DNA of 64,000 nucleotides, taken from NCBI GenBank assembly GCA_963634825.1, contig CAVHCP010000001.1:87896-151895 (forward strand), written 5' to 3'. A model generated the notes under the pieces. That model did not search any database and was not told where the DNA came from. It was given only the letters and a program-made list of their open reading frames with translations. Source of the stretch: Gallibacter sp963634825 (GTDB lineage Bacteria; Bacillota; Clostridia; Peptostreptococcales; Anaerovoracaceae). The position numbers were made by a program, and so were the translations under genes. Of this stretch, positions 9,460-17,989 are shown piece after piece. Within the stretch, counting starts at the first letter, position 1; each line of letters starts with the position of its first letter.

Positions 9460-10653
9460 ATGAAAGACAAAAAGAACGGGAAATACTTCACTGCCGTCAG
9501 CCTCGGTACAGCCGCTGTGTGGTTTTCGACACACTGTGGTGCAGGCTTCGCATCAGGTACGCAGGAGCTTCAGTACTTTGCAAATCATGGCTGGTTCGGC
9601 GTATTTATGCCTATCATCGCAATGAGTATCGTTGCATTTACATTTTATATAGGTATAGAGAGTGCCAGAGAAACAGGCCTTTGGAATTACGACGGTTGGG
9701 CTGAGCAAGCAACTGCACCTATCGGCAAGTTTTGTAAAGTTATGATGGACGTTGGTATCATCATAACAACTATTTCCGCAACAGCAGCATCCCTTGCAAT
9801 GGGTGGTACTCTTGCTAACCAATATTTTGGAATAAATACAGTGCTCGGTTCACTGATAATGCTTGCCATTGTAACAGTCATTTGTATATTCGGTGCATCT
9901 CTTGTAAGAAAGAATGCTCTTGTAATGACTATCGGCATACTCGTTATAATCGTTATCGTTCTTATACTTGGTCTTATGAAGTTCTGGCCAAATATCGTAG
10001 AACTCTTTAAAGAAGGATATGTAAATCCTGAAGCTTCAAAATGGAGCTTGACAGGTTCTGCAAGTGGTACAACTCAGGGCTCGTTTGGAAATGCACTCCT
10101 CTGGACTTTGACATATGCAGGCTTCCAGATTACTGCAATCGGCGGTATTGCTTCTTCATTCCAGGGTGCAACTTCTAAGAAAGAAGCAAAGGGCGCAATG
10201 TTCACAGGCTGGATTATCAACATCATAATGCTAAGCGGTATCTGCTTGTTGATATTCTCAGGAATGCCTGAAATCTACACAGATCCTGAAGCTCAGAAGC
10301 TTCCAACTGTATGGATTGTAAATCATCTTGATTCTTCAATACTTGCAGTAGCTTACCCAATACTGTTGTTCTTGGCACTTATAACTACTGCTGTAGGCTT
10401 TACTTTCGGAATGGTAGAAAGATTTAATCCTTATGTATTAAAGAAGATGAAGAGTAGCGTACTTCGAAATGCAATCATCGCTGTTATATGCCTCGGTTTC
10501 TCATATGGCGTATCGACATTCGGTCTAATGTGGGTTGTACAGGTTGCATACAAGTACCTTGGTATCTACAACTGGATATTCGTAATACTCCCTCTATGGA
10601 TCTTCGGTCTAAGGAATATGAAGAAAAGAAGTCAGGCAGAAAAGCTAGGCTAA
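9460..10653 (+). CDS. YkvI-type integral membrane transporter (uncharacterised)
   Basis: The 397-residue protein is built almost wholly of hydrophobic helices, about ten to eleven of them. It belongs to the YkvI-like group of the amino acid-polyamine-cation transporter superfamily. The opening GTAAVWFSTHCGAGFASGTQ, with a broken first helix rich in glycine, is the typical substrate and ion site in LeuT-fold carriers. KWSLTGSASGTTQGSF forms a polar loop. The substrate is unknown; amino acids or related osmolytes are plausible for the fold. It is likely regulated by the divergent LysR protein. A clear terminator follows. Confidence 0.85.
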   Translation: MKDKKNGKYFTAVSLGTAAVWFSTHCGAGFASGTQELQYFANHGWFGVFMPIIAMSIVAFTFYIGIESARETGLWNYDGWAEQATAPIGKFCKVMMDVGIIITTISATAASLAMGGTLANQYFGINTVLGSLIMLAIVTVICIFGASLVRKNALVMTIGILVIIVIVLILGLMKFWPNIVELFKEGYVNPEASKWSLTGSASGTTQGSFGNALLWTLTYAGFQITAIGGIASSFQGATSKKEAKGAMFTGWIINIIMLSGICLLIFSGMPEIYTDPEAQKLPTVWIVNHLDSSILAVAYPILLFLALITTAVGFTFGMVERFNPYVLKKMKSSVLRNAIIAVICLGFSYGVSTFGLMWVVQVAYKYLGIYNWIFVILPLWIFGLRNMKKRSQAEKLG

Positions 10654-10697
10654 TCACTTCGATAGATTATAGGATTATAAAAAATAGATTAAATTAT

Positions 10698-10731
10698 AAA
10701 AAACAGGTGTTATCAAAGCACCTGTTTTTTT
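10698..10731 (+). terminator. Intrinsic terminator of the YkvI-type gene
   Basis: The stem ACAGGTG/CACCTGT with a 9-nt loop is preceded by A5 and followed by a run of seven T, about 45 bp after the stop codon. Confidence 0.88.
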
Positions 10732-10786
10732 ACTTCATATCAGAGTTATATTAAAAAATTTACTAGCAAAAATACTAATCCGTAAA

Positions 10787-11032
10787 TTATTCTGCCATTA
10801 TCTTATCGAATTCGGCAACAGCTATTTCAAATTCCTTATCATCCTCAATGTCAAGAAGTTTAAAGTCATCATCAAGTTCTTGATATTCATAAATCCAAAC
10901 ATCATCTGAGCCGTCTTCCGGAATAAGTGCCACATATTCCTTTTCGCCGGCCTCAAATGTGCCCATAATTTCGCACTCTACTTCCTCGCCACCGTCAAAT
11001 TCTAAGGTTATTATATCCTTTTCTTCTGTCAT
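10787..11032 (-). CDS. DUF1292 family small acidic protein
   Basis: This is an 81-residue acidic protein of the DUF1292 (YrzB-like) family. The pattern starts IITLEFDGGEEVECEIMG, continues with EYVALIPEDG and closes with an acidic segment. The function is unknown; in many Firmicutes it lies near the yrrK/alaS-type genes. The start at 11032 (MTEEKD) has a GGAGG at a suitable distance. A longer reading from 11077 would place that GGAGG inside the coding region. It is the last gene of the minus-strand run that includes uvrC. Confidence 0.85.
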   Translation of the reverse strand: MTEEKDIITLEFDGGEEVECEIMGTFEAGEKEYVALIPEDGSDDVWIYEYQELDDDFKLLDIEDDKEFEIAVAEFDKIMAE

Positions 11033-11136
11033 TTTTAATTCCTCCATTATTTTTAAACTTAAATCAATGTGAAGCACAATATCGCTTTTATGTGCATTTC
11101 CCTTGTATTTACAAATTTTCTACGCTTTTGATTGTA

Positions 11137-13068
11137 TCATTTACTTTCCGTTTGAGCAAGAAAGAAATTTACTATATTTTCGGCATTTTTCTTTGTTATT
11201 TTAGGTACCTGCAAAAGCTCTTCCTCACTTGCATTTTTTATCTTCTCAATGTCCTTGAAGTAGCGCAATAAATTCATTCTTTTGACCTTGCCTATCCCCT
11301 CTATATCATCAAGTATCGAATGCGTCATATCCTTATCTCTGAGCCTCTTATGATAATCAATCGCAAATCGATGCACTTCCTCCTGTATGCTACCTATATA
11401 TTTGAATAACAGATCGTTTTCCTTTAGCTCCTCCTCTGCAAAGGCTATAGTGCCATCCGTCCCTCTTACGGGATATACAAGGGCTCTTGTCCTATGGAAG
11501 TCATCCTTTGCCATACCTACAACCGCAAGCGATATATCAAGCTCTCTTAGGACTTCCAAGACTGCATGCACATGTCCTTTGCCTCCGTCTATAAGCATAA
11601 GGTCGGCAAGTGGCAAAAAGCCCCTATCGCCGGCAAGCGCATTTTTTACCCTCCTATATATGACCTCCTGCATAGAAGCNNNNNNNNNNNNNNNNNNNNN
11701 NNNNNNNNNNNNNNNNNNNNNNNNNNNNNNNNNNNNNNNNNNNNNNNNNNNNNNNNNNNNNNNNNNNNNNNNNNNNNNNNNNNNNNNNNNNNNNNNNNNN
11801 NNNNNNNNNNNNNNNNNNNNNNNNNNNNNNNNNNNNNNNNNNNNNNNNNNNNNNNNNNNNNNNNNNNNNNNNNNNNNNNNNNNNNNNNNNNNNNNNNNNN
11901 NNNNNNNNNNNNNNNNNNNNNNNNNNNNNNNNNNNNNNNNNNNNNNNNNNNNNNNNNNNNNNNNNNNNNNNNNNNNNNNNNNNNNNNNNNNNNNNNNNNN
12001 NNNNNNNNNNNNNNNNNNNNNNNNNNNNNNNNNNNNNNNNNNNNNNNNNNNNNNNNNNNNNNNNNNNNNNNNNNNNNNNNNNNNNNNNNNNNNNNNNNNN
12101 NNNNNNNNNNNNNNNNNNNNNNNNNNNNNNNNNNNNNNNNNNNNNNNNNNNNNNNNNNNNNNNNNNNNNNNNNNNNNNNNNNNNNNNNNNNNNNNNNNNN
12201 NNNNNNNNNNNNNNNNNNNNNNNNNNNNNNNNNNNNNNNNNNNNNNNNNNNNNNNNNNNNNNNNNNNNNNNNNNNNNNNNNNNNNNNNATTGCCATTTTG
12301 CGCATATAGGATCAAATCCATATCTTTAGTATGAGCAAGAGTTACTCTCTGTTTTTCGGCTATGGCTTTGGCTGCCGATATATAGTCGCGATATCTTGCC
12401 GCATTTTCGTAATCAAGGCGCTCAGAAGCTTCCTCCATTTCGGATTTAATGTAGGAAAGTAAATCCTTTTGCTTGCCTTTTAAGAACCTCAAAACCTCAC
12501 CTATCCTCTTCATGTATGCATCATGGTCTGCTTTACCTGTGCAAATCCCGTCACACTGCTTGATATGATAATTTAGGCATGGTCTAAAGCCCTTTTTAAA
12601 GACTTTAGCTGAGCACTTCTTAATTTTATAAATGCTATTTAAAAGATCTATCATATTATTTACGGCAGATACATCGCTATATGGGCCAAAATATGTACCT
12701 CCGTCCTTTTTTGGCAGACGCGTTTTTATGATACGCGGCCATTTTTCATTTGTAATACATATATATGGATATGTCTTGTCGTCGCGCAGCAAAACATTGT
12801 ACTTAGGTTTATATTTTTTTATGAGATTATTTTCGAGCACAAGTGCCTCAAGCTCATTATCGCAGATTATATATTCAAACTCCTCGATATTTGATACCAT
12901 AGCACGGACCTTTGCATCCATATTTTTTTGGCTCTGAAAATACTGTCTCACTCTGTTTTTAAGCGACACAGCCTTGCCTACATATATCACATTGCCAAGC
13001 TTATCCTTATGCAGATAAACTCCCGGCTTATTCGGGAGTTTTTTTAGATTTTCCTTGATATCAAACAT
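11137..13068 (-). CDS. uvrC: Excinuclease ABC subunit C (interrupted by a sequence gap)
   Basis: UvrC makes the two incisions of nucleotide excision repair. The N-terminal GIY-YIG nuclease is clear: LPNKPGVYLHKD, VIYVGKAVSLKNRVRQYF. It is followed by the UVR motif region (EEASERLDYENAARYRD) and a C-terminal helix-hairpin-helix, DDIEGIGKVKRMNLLRYF ... VPKITKKNAENIV. About 203 codons in the middle are unread (N), including most of the region before the RNase H-like catalytic domain; part of that domain, LMLIDGGKGHVHAV, is visible. The frame agrees on both sides, so the gene is probably intact. It lies 12 bp after the D,D-carboxypeptidase-like gene. Confidence 0.95.
   Translation of the reverse strand: MFDIKENLKKLPNKPGVYLHKDKLGNVIYVGKAVSLKNRVRQYFQSQKNMDAKVRAMVSNIEEFEYIICDNELEALVLENNLIKKYKPKYNVLLRDDKTYPYICITNEKWPRIIKTRLPKKDGGTYFGPYSDVSAVNNMIDLLNSIYKIKKCSAKVFKKGFRPCLNYHIKQCDGICTGKADHDAYMKRIGEVLRFLKGKQKDLLSYIKSEMEEASERLDYENAARYRDYISAAKAIAEKQRVTLAHTKDMDLILYAQNGNXXXXXXXXXXXXXXXXXXXXXXXXXXXXXXXXXXXXXXXXXXXXXXXXXXXXXXXXXXXXXXXXXXXXXXXXXXXXXXXXXXXXXXXXXXXXXXXXXXXXXXXXXXXXXXXXXXXXXXXXXXXXXXXXXXXXXXXXXXXXXXXXXXXXXXXXXXXXXXXXXXXXXXXXXXXXXXXXXXXXXXXXXXXXXXXXXXXXXXXXXXXASMQEVIYRRVKNALAGDRGFLPLADLMLIDGGKGHVHAVLEVLRELDISLAVVGMAKDDFHRTRALVYPVRGTDGTIAFAEEELKENDLLFKYIGSIQEEVHRFAIDYHKRLRDKDMTHSILDDIEGIGKVKRMNLLRYFKDIEKIKNASEEELLQVPKITKKNAENIVNFFLAQTESK
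11680..12288. other. Assembly gap, 609 N, inside uvrC
   Basis: This is a run of 609 unread bases. Flanking uvrC sequence is in the same frame on both sides, so the estimated length is compatible with an intact gene. Nothing can be said about its content. Confidence 1.
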
Positions 13069-13080
13069 TTTTATTCTCCG

Positions 13081-14304
13081 CTAATACGGCCAATTTCTTC
13101 TGCGCTTCTCCAGTCTCTCCTGTTCGACGCGCTCAAGCTCCTGTTGCCTCTTTGCTTCTCTTAGAGCTTCTATGCGTTTTTGTTTTTTTCTCTTTTTTAT
13201 CTTTATTATTATAATAAGGCTTATGAGTAGCAAAAGTATTGCACATATTCCAAAAAACATATAGTCCGAAAGACCTATCCTGCTCCACGGTCCGCCCTGC
13301 TTTATTTCACTTTTTGTAACAAGATCTACTTGGGCTGTTACCGTGCCCGCCTCTATCGCCTTTATTTGACCTATAATCGTATTTTTCTTTACCGGTGCCT
13401 TGAGGTCTTCTACTGTTGTGATTTCTGTCTTTACAAGCGAATCCTCGCCTTCCTTTGGCAATGTCACACAAAGGTCATCCTTAGCATATCCTTTGACATA
13501 TATCCTGTGACCGCCCTTTATCTTTACATGTCCTGCGCTCTCGCCCTTTGCTACAACAATATATGTTCTGTAATTTTTTATTCCATACTTCAAAAGGTTA
13601 TCGCTGTCAGATTGATTAGTTTTTGACGATGCTCCTCCTATGCTGATACTTATAAGCATAGTGTCATCTTTTTGCGCAAGTGCGATAGTATATATATCCG
13701 ACTTGTCATTTCCTTTGCCAACAGTCGCATACTTCGCATTTGTCTTATCATCTTCCTTTTTTTCAAAGGTGATAGTAGCTTTTAGATCCTTATTGTCAAA
13801 AAATGCGTCTGCTATAATCGACATATCTGTAGCTGTTATTTTGCTTTTTTTGTCACCAGTGCCGCCTGCTGTCGTAAAATTTGTATCCTTACACCCAAGC
13901 TCCTTCGCTTTTTCGTTCATTTTTTTGCAAAAATCAGTTAGACTGCCGGATATTTCCTTTGCAAAAGCGTCCGCCTGTGCATTGTCGCTTTCCTTAAGCA
14001 TCTTTTTTATATTGTCTATATCACCGTCCGTAAGATCTCTTTCGTCCGCTACTACAAGCGCTGTCATAAGTTTGTTTAAGTCTCTCGGGTTAAAGGTAGC
14101 TTCATCGCCCTTGCTATATACTACGGCTCCGGTCTTGATATCACAAACAAATGCTTTACTGCTGTCTATGATAGGCTTTTGCGCTGATGTTGTCCCCGCA
14201 TATGACGGCAAAAATATTTGCAACAAAAATAGCACAGTCACAATCAATAGTGGCAAAATAAACTTTGCGTGTTTTTCTATTTTCTCATAATGTGCTATTT
14301 GCAT
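13081..14304 (-). CDS. D,D-carboxypeptidase-like protein (peptidase S11), catalytic motifs lost
   Basis: The 407-residue protein is organised like PBP5-type carboxypeptidases. It has a signal or anchor helix (FILPLLIVTVLFLLQIFL, residues 15-32), an S11 domain, a PBP5-type C-terminal domain (residues 280-330), a transmembrane helix (MFFGICAILLLLISLIIIIK) and a basic tail. The nucleophile motif SxxK, expected as PASLTKIMT, reads PRDLNKLMT, so the serine is Asp75. The SxN motif is present as SDN (106-108). The KTG motif is absent; the corresponding stretch is VGKGNDKSDIYTIAL. It is probably a non-catalytic cell-wall protein (inference). The intact-type paralogue is at 35901. It sits between apgM and uvrC. 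Confidence 0.85.
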   Translation of the reverse strand: MQIAHYEKIEKHAKFILPLLIVTVLFLLQIFLPSYAGTTSAQKPIIDSSKAFVCDIKTGAVVYSKGDEATFNPRDLNKLMTALVVADERDLTDGDIDNIKKMLKESDNAQADAFAKEISGSLTDFCKKMNEKAKELGCKDTNFTTAGGTGDKKSKITATDMSIIADAFFDNKDLKATITFEKKEDDKTNAKYATVGKGNDKSDIYTIALAQKDDTMLISISIGGASSKTNQSDSDNLLKYGIKNYRTYIVVAKGESAGHVKIKGGHRIYVKGYAKDDLCVTLPKEGEDSLVKTEITTVEDLKAPVKKNTIIGQIKAIEAGTVTAQVDLVTKSEIKQGGPWSRIGLSDYMFFGICAILLLLISLIIIIKIKKRKKQKRIEALREAKRQQELERVEQERLEKRRRNWPY

Positions 14305-14323
14305 TTTGTTTTCCTATTATTAT

Positions 14324-15541
14324 CTATTTTTCGCCAAAGAAGTAATCTGCCATCTCATATCCGTTAGCAAAAAACTTTCCTGATTTTTCACCGGCACTTT
14401 CTGTAAATGTCCTGCTTGTATCCTTTTGTTTTTCGTCATAGCTCTTATAGATGACATAAGGTACAGGCACCGAGTTGTGTGTTCTTAGGCATATCGGTGT
14501 CCTGTGATCCGGCACAATAAGCACCTTAAAATCCTCGCCTGTAGTCCTCAAATAATCTATTGTTGGCTTTAGTACAAGTTTATCGATCTTTTCGAGCGAC
14601 TCAACCTTGCCCGGCACATCTCCCTGATGTCCGCACTCGTCAGGTCCTTCAAGGTGCATATAAACGAAGTCCTTTCCTTGCTCAAATGCATCGACCGCAG
14701 CCTTTTGCTTTCCCTCATAATTTGTATGAAGTGTGCCTGTCGCACCCTCAACATCTACGCTTGTCAGACCTGCGCATATACCGATGCCCTTGATTAGGTC
14801 AACTGCACTTACAACTGTACCGTCTATGCCATACTTATCTTTAAATAGCGAAAGCGCCGGCTTTTTGCCCTGTCCCCATATCCAAGCCGAATTAGCCGGA
14901 TTTAGACCTTTTTCGATACGCTTTTTATTAACAGGATGATCCTTTAATATTTCATAGCTTTTTTTCATCATAGCTATGAGTCTGTCGGCGTCAGGTCCCT
15001 TTGGCAGATTGTCTCCTACCCTCTGAGTCAATGCGTCATGTGGCGGAGTTGTCTCATAGTCAGTCCTGCCATTTTTCATAATCATGCAATGTCTGTAGCT
15101 TACACCTGTGTAAAGAGCAATATCATCATCTGTTAATTCCTTAGCAAGCGCCTTTATAAGCTCATCTGCTTCCTCTGTCGAGATATCACCTGAGCTGTGG
15201 TCTGCTATCGTCAAATCCTCATATGCACCCTCGCCGGTAAGCGTGATGATATTTACCCTAAATGCAACATCCGTATCACTCATATTTATACCGATGCTTG
15301 CCGCCTCAAGCGGAGATCTGCCTGTCAGATATACTGCAGGATCATATCCCATAACAGAAAGATTTGCGGCATCGCTTCCCGGAGGTATACCATCCGGCAC
15401 ATTTTGTACCATGCCTATCTCGCCGAGACTTGCAAGCTCATCCGCGCAAGGCATATTTGCTGCCTCAAGCGGTGTCCTATCTCTTAATTCTTCTATTTTT
15501 TCATCTCCTGCTCCGTCCGGAACGAGCACAAAATATTTCAT
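14324..15541 (-). CDS. apgM: Cofactor-independent phosphoglycerate mutase, archaeal type (ApgM family)
   Basis: The 405-residue protein is an alkaline phosphatase-superfamily enzyme: VPDGAGDE at the metal site, GSDAANLSVMGYDP with the catalytic serine, SPLEAASIGI, and the late metal ligands in HLEGPDECGHQGD and VPDHRTP. Members interconvert 3- and 2-phosphoglycerate; one subgroup was earlier proposed as homoserine kinase. The stop of serC overlaps its ATG (TAATG), so the two are translationally coupled. No other phosphoglycerate mutase is seen in the glycolytic cluster at 56-60 kb, so this gene may supply that step. Linkage to serC places 3-phosphoglycerate supply beside serine synthesis. Confidence 0.88.
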   Translation of the reverse strand: MKYFVLVPDGAGDEKIEELRDRTPLEAANMPCADELASLGEIGMVQNVPDGIPPGSDAANLSVMGYDPAVYLTGRSPLEAASIGINMSDTDVAFRVNIITLTGEGAYEDLTIADHSSGDISTEEADELIKALAKELTDDDIALYTGVSYRHCMIMKNGRTDYETTPPHDALTQRVGDNLPKGPDADRLIAMMKKSYEILKDHPVNKKRIEKGLNPANSAWIWGQGKKPALSLFKDKYGIDGTVVSAVDLIKGIGICAGLTSVDVEGATGTLHTNYEGKQKAAVDAFEQGKDFVYMHLEGPDECGHQGDVPGKVESLEKIDKLVLKPTIDYLRTTGEDFKVLIVPDHRTPICLRTHNSVPVPYVIYKSYDEKQKDTSRTFTESAGEKSGKFFANGYEMADYFFGEK

Positions 15542-16629
15542 TATATATTCTCCTCTTCAAATTTTTTCATAAAGTCAATCAACGCATCCACGCCTTCCAT
15601 TGGCATTGCGTTATATATCGAAGCTCTCATACCGCCGACAGTTCTATGTCCGCCAAGATTATGTAAACCTTTTTCTTTTGCCTGTGATATAAACTTCTTG
15701 TCGAGCTCTTCGTTTCCTGTTACAAATACTACATTCATAAGGGATCTGTCTTCCTCATTTACAGGGCACGAATAAAGCTTACTTTCGTCTATTGTCTTAT
15801 AAAGTTTTTGCGCTTTTTGCACATCTCTCTCGTGCAATTTTTTGATACCGCCCTCGTTTTTAATCTTCTTAAAAACTTCTCCTGCCACATATATTGCAAA
15901 GCATGGCGGTGTATTGTACATAGAGCCGTTATCCGCGTGAGTGGCATAATCAAGATAAATCGGAGTATTTGCCGGAGCCTTGCCAAGCAAATCCTTTCTT
16001 GCTATGACAATGGTCATACCTGCAGGACCGATATTTTTTTGCGCACCCGCATATATGAGTCCAAATTTTGTGACATCTATCTCCTCCGAAAGAATACAGC
16101 TTGACATATCCGCAACGAGCGTCACATCTCCAAAATCAGGCACCTCTGCATAATGTGTGCCATATATAGTATTGTTATATGTAATATGCACATAATCCGC
16201 ATCCTGCCTTATCTCGTCCTTTGTAGGCTTTGGAATATATGTATAATTATCTTCCTTTGAAGTTACTACAACTCTCGCATCACCAAATTTTGAAGCTTCC
16301 TTTGCAGCCTTTGCCGCCCATGAGCCACCTACAACATAATCAGCTTTTTTGCTGCCTGTCATAAGATTTATAGGCACCATTGAAAATTGCAATGTGCCAC
16401 CACCTTGCAAAAACAAAACCGCATAATCATCCGGTATGTTTAAAAGCTCTCTCAAATTGTTTTCTGCGTCTGTAATTATCTTTTTAAACTCAGGGGATCT
16501 GTGCGACATCTCCATAACCGATTGTCCACAACCCTCGTAATTCAATAAATTATCTGCTACATCTTGCAAAACATCTGCCGGCAACATCGATGGACCGGCC
16601 GAAAAATTATATGCTCTCTGACCTTTCAC
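15541..16629 (-). CDS. serC: Phosphoserine aminotransferase
   Basis: SerC converts 3-phosphohydroxypyruvate and glutamate to phosphoserine with pyridoxal phosphate. The 362-residue protein starts AYNFSAGPSMLPADVLQ. It has the phosphate-binding QGGGTLQFSMVP segment, and the Schiff-base lysine lies in YAGAQKNIGPAG at about residue 196. The start codon is GTG at 16629, with GGAGG 7 bp upstream. The first gene of a serC-apgM transcript, it is divergent from serA; the shared control region has a strong inverted repeat over the serC promoter. A phosphoserine phosphatase is not visible in the window. Confidence 0.97.
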   Translation of the reverse strand: MKGQRAYNFSAGPSMLPADVLQDVADNLLNYEGCGQSVMEMSHRSPEFKKIITDAENNLRELLNIPDDYAVLFLQGGGTLQFSMVPINLMTGSKKADYVVGGSWAAKAAKEASKFGDARVVVTSKEDNYTYIPKPTKDEIRQDADYVHITYNNTIYGTHYAEVPDFGDVTLVADMSSCILSEEIDVTKFGLIYAGAQKNIGPAGMTIVIARKDLLGKAPANTPIYLDYATHADNGSMYNTPPCFAIYVAGEVFKKIKNEGGIKKLHERDVQKAQKLYKTIDESKLYSCPVNEEDRSLMNVVFVTGNEELDKKFISQAKEKGLHNLGGHRTVGGMRASIYNAMPMEGVDALIDFMKKFEEENI

Positions 16630-16666
16630 AAATACACCTCCATATCTCTTTTGACCTTTACCTTGT

Positions 16667-16711
16667 ATTGTATCACTTTACTTGCTTATGGTAAAGTGAT
16701 ACACTTATTAA
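16667..16711. promoter_or_regulatory. Operator-like inverted repeat over the divergent serC/serA promoters
   Basis: A perfect 13-bp inverted repeat (TGTATCACTTTAC at 16669-16681, its complement at 16691-16703) has a 9-bp spacer. On the minus strand, TTTACC (16690-16695), 17 bp and TACAAT (16667-16672) form a good serC promoter lying exactly on the repeat. On the plus strand, TTGCTT (16682-16687), 18 bp and TATTAA (16706-16711) are a weaker serA promoter overlapping the right arm. A dimeric repressor bound here would block both genes (inference). The regulator is not identified. Confidence 0.75.
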
Positions 16712-16742
16712 ATAGTATTTAAACATGAAAGGAGCATTTTAT

Positions 16743-17909
16743 ATGTATCAAATAGCAACTTTAAATAAAATTTCACCTGTCGGACTTGCAAAATTCGATG
16801 ACCAATATAGATTGAGTGACGATATTGATAGCGCAAACGGCATCGTCGTAAGAAGCCAAGATATGAAAAGTTTGTCATTTAGCGAAAATTTACTTGCTAT
16901 AGCTCGTGCCGGTGCCGGCGTAAACAACATTCCTCTAAATGAATGTGCCGAAAAGGGTATTGTGGTTTTCAATACGCCCGGAGCTAATGCTAATGCCGTT
17001 AAGGAACTTGTTATTGCAGGTATGCTCGTTGCCGCACGAAATATCGCACCTGCCATCAAATGGGCATCTTCTCTTACAGAAAATATCTCCGCTGCGGTAG
17101 AAAAAGGCAAAAGCCAATTTGCCGGTAGCGAGATAAAAGGCAAAGTACTTGGAGTTGTAGGTCTTGGTGCAATCGGCGTACTTGTTGCAAATGCCGCTCA
17201 AGACCTTGGAATGAAAGTCATCGGATATGATCCTTTTATATCACTTAAATCGGCTCATAATCTTTCGAACAGCATTCCTGTAACTAATGATTTATCAAAG
17301 CTACTTGCAAAAAGCGACTACATAACTTTACATGTGCCTGCAACAGATAAGACAGCCGGCATGTTTGACAAGAGATGCTTTATGCAAATGAAAGAAAATG
17401 CCGTGCTATTGAATTATTCGAGGGATAAGCTCGTTGATGAGGGCGCGCTTGTAAATGCACTCGACGAAAATTTGTTAAAATATTATGTAACCGACTTTCC
17501 TACCGAAAAATTGATCGGAAAGGAAAATGTGATCATTATGCCACATCTTGGTGCTTCAACAAAGGAAGCAGAAGACAATTGTGCCATTATGGCAGTTGAG
17601 GAGCTTCGCGAATATATCGAAAACGGCAATATAGTAAATTCGGTAAATTATCCAGCTTGCTCTCTCGGAGATCTTGATAGCGAGGCTTTTGCCCGAATTT
17701 GTATTTTAAATAAAAATATCCCTTCTATGCTAAGCGAAATAACCTCTGCAATGTCTAAGCTTGAAATAAATATCAGGAATATGACAAATAAATCTAAGGG
17801 TGATTTTGCAGTAACACTCCTTGATATAGACTCGAAAATCACCGAGGAAGAGCTAAAAGCATTGCTAAATATCAGCGGTATCATAAAAATCAGAGTTTTA
17901 AAAGCCTAA
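16743..17909 (+). CDS. serA: D-3-phosphoglycerate dehydrogenase with C-terminal ACT domain
   Basis: SerA oxidises 3-phosphoglycerate to 3-phosphohydroxypyruvate, the entry to serine synthesis. The 388-residue protein has the 2-hydroxyacid dehydrogenase fold: NTPGANANAVKE, the NAD-binding GVVGLGAIGVLVANAA at about residue 140, and HLGASTKEAEDNCA with the catalytic histidine. It ends with an ACT-type regulatory domain (about residues 318-388; NIPSMLSEITSAMSKLEINI), where serine feedback usually acts. I choose 16743 over an ATG at 16725 because AAAGGAG lies between them at 16728-16734. It is divergent from serC and followed by a terminator. Confidence 0.95.
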   Translation: MYQIATLNKISPVGLAKFDDQYRLSDDIDSANGIVVRSQDMKSLSFSENLLAIARAGAGVNNIPLNECAEKGIVVFNTPGANANAVKELVIAGMLVAARNIAPAIKWASSLTENISAAVEKGKSQFAGSEIKGKVLGVVGLGAIGVLVANAAQDLGMKVIGYDPFISLKSAHNLSNSIPVTNDLSKLLAKSDYITLHVPATDKTAGMFDKRCFMQMKENAVLLNYSRDKLVDEGALVNALDENLLKYYVTDFPTEKLIGKENVIIMPHLGASTKEAEDNCAIMAVEELREYIENGNIVNSVNYPACSLGDLDSEAFARICILNKNIPSMLSEITSAMSKLEINIRNMTNKSKGDFAVTLLDIDSKITEEELKALLNISGIIKIRVLKA

Positions 17910-17920
17910 GTATTAAATAT

Positions 17921-17962
17921 TAAAAGCTCCGAAGAGTATAAACTTTTCGGAGCTTTTTTTCG
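17921..17962 (+). terminator. Intrinsic terminator of serA
   Basis: The stem AAAAGCTCCGAA/TTCGGAGCTTTT has an 11-nt loop and is followed by a T-run, 12 bp after the stop codon. The stem is symmetric, so it could also act on the minus strand. Confidence 0.9.
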
Positions 17963-17989
17963 AGCTTTTCGGACTTATAGAAAAAAATG

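Noticed and set aside
11680..12288. Frames running through the N runs
   Set aside because: They are made mostly of unread codons and have no support of their own.
16657..16711. Riboswitch or T-box before serA or serC
   Set aside because: The distance to each start is too short (about 35-60 bp), with no T-box sequence and no terminator alternative. The perfect symmetry fits a DNA operator better.
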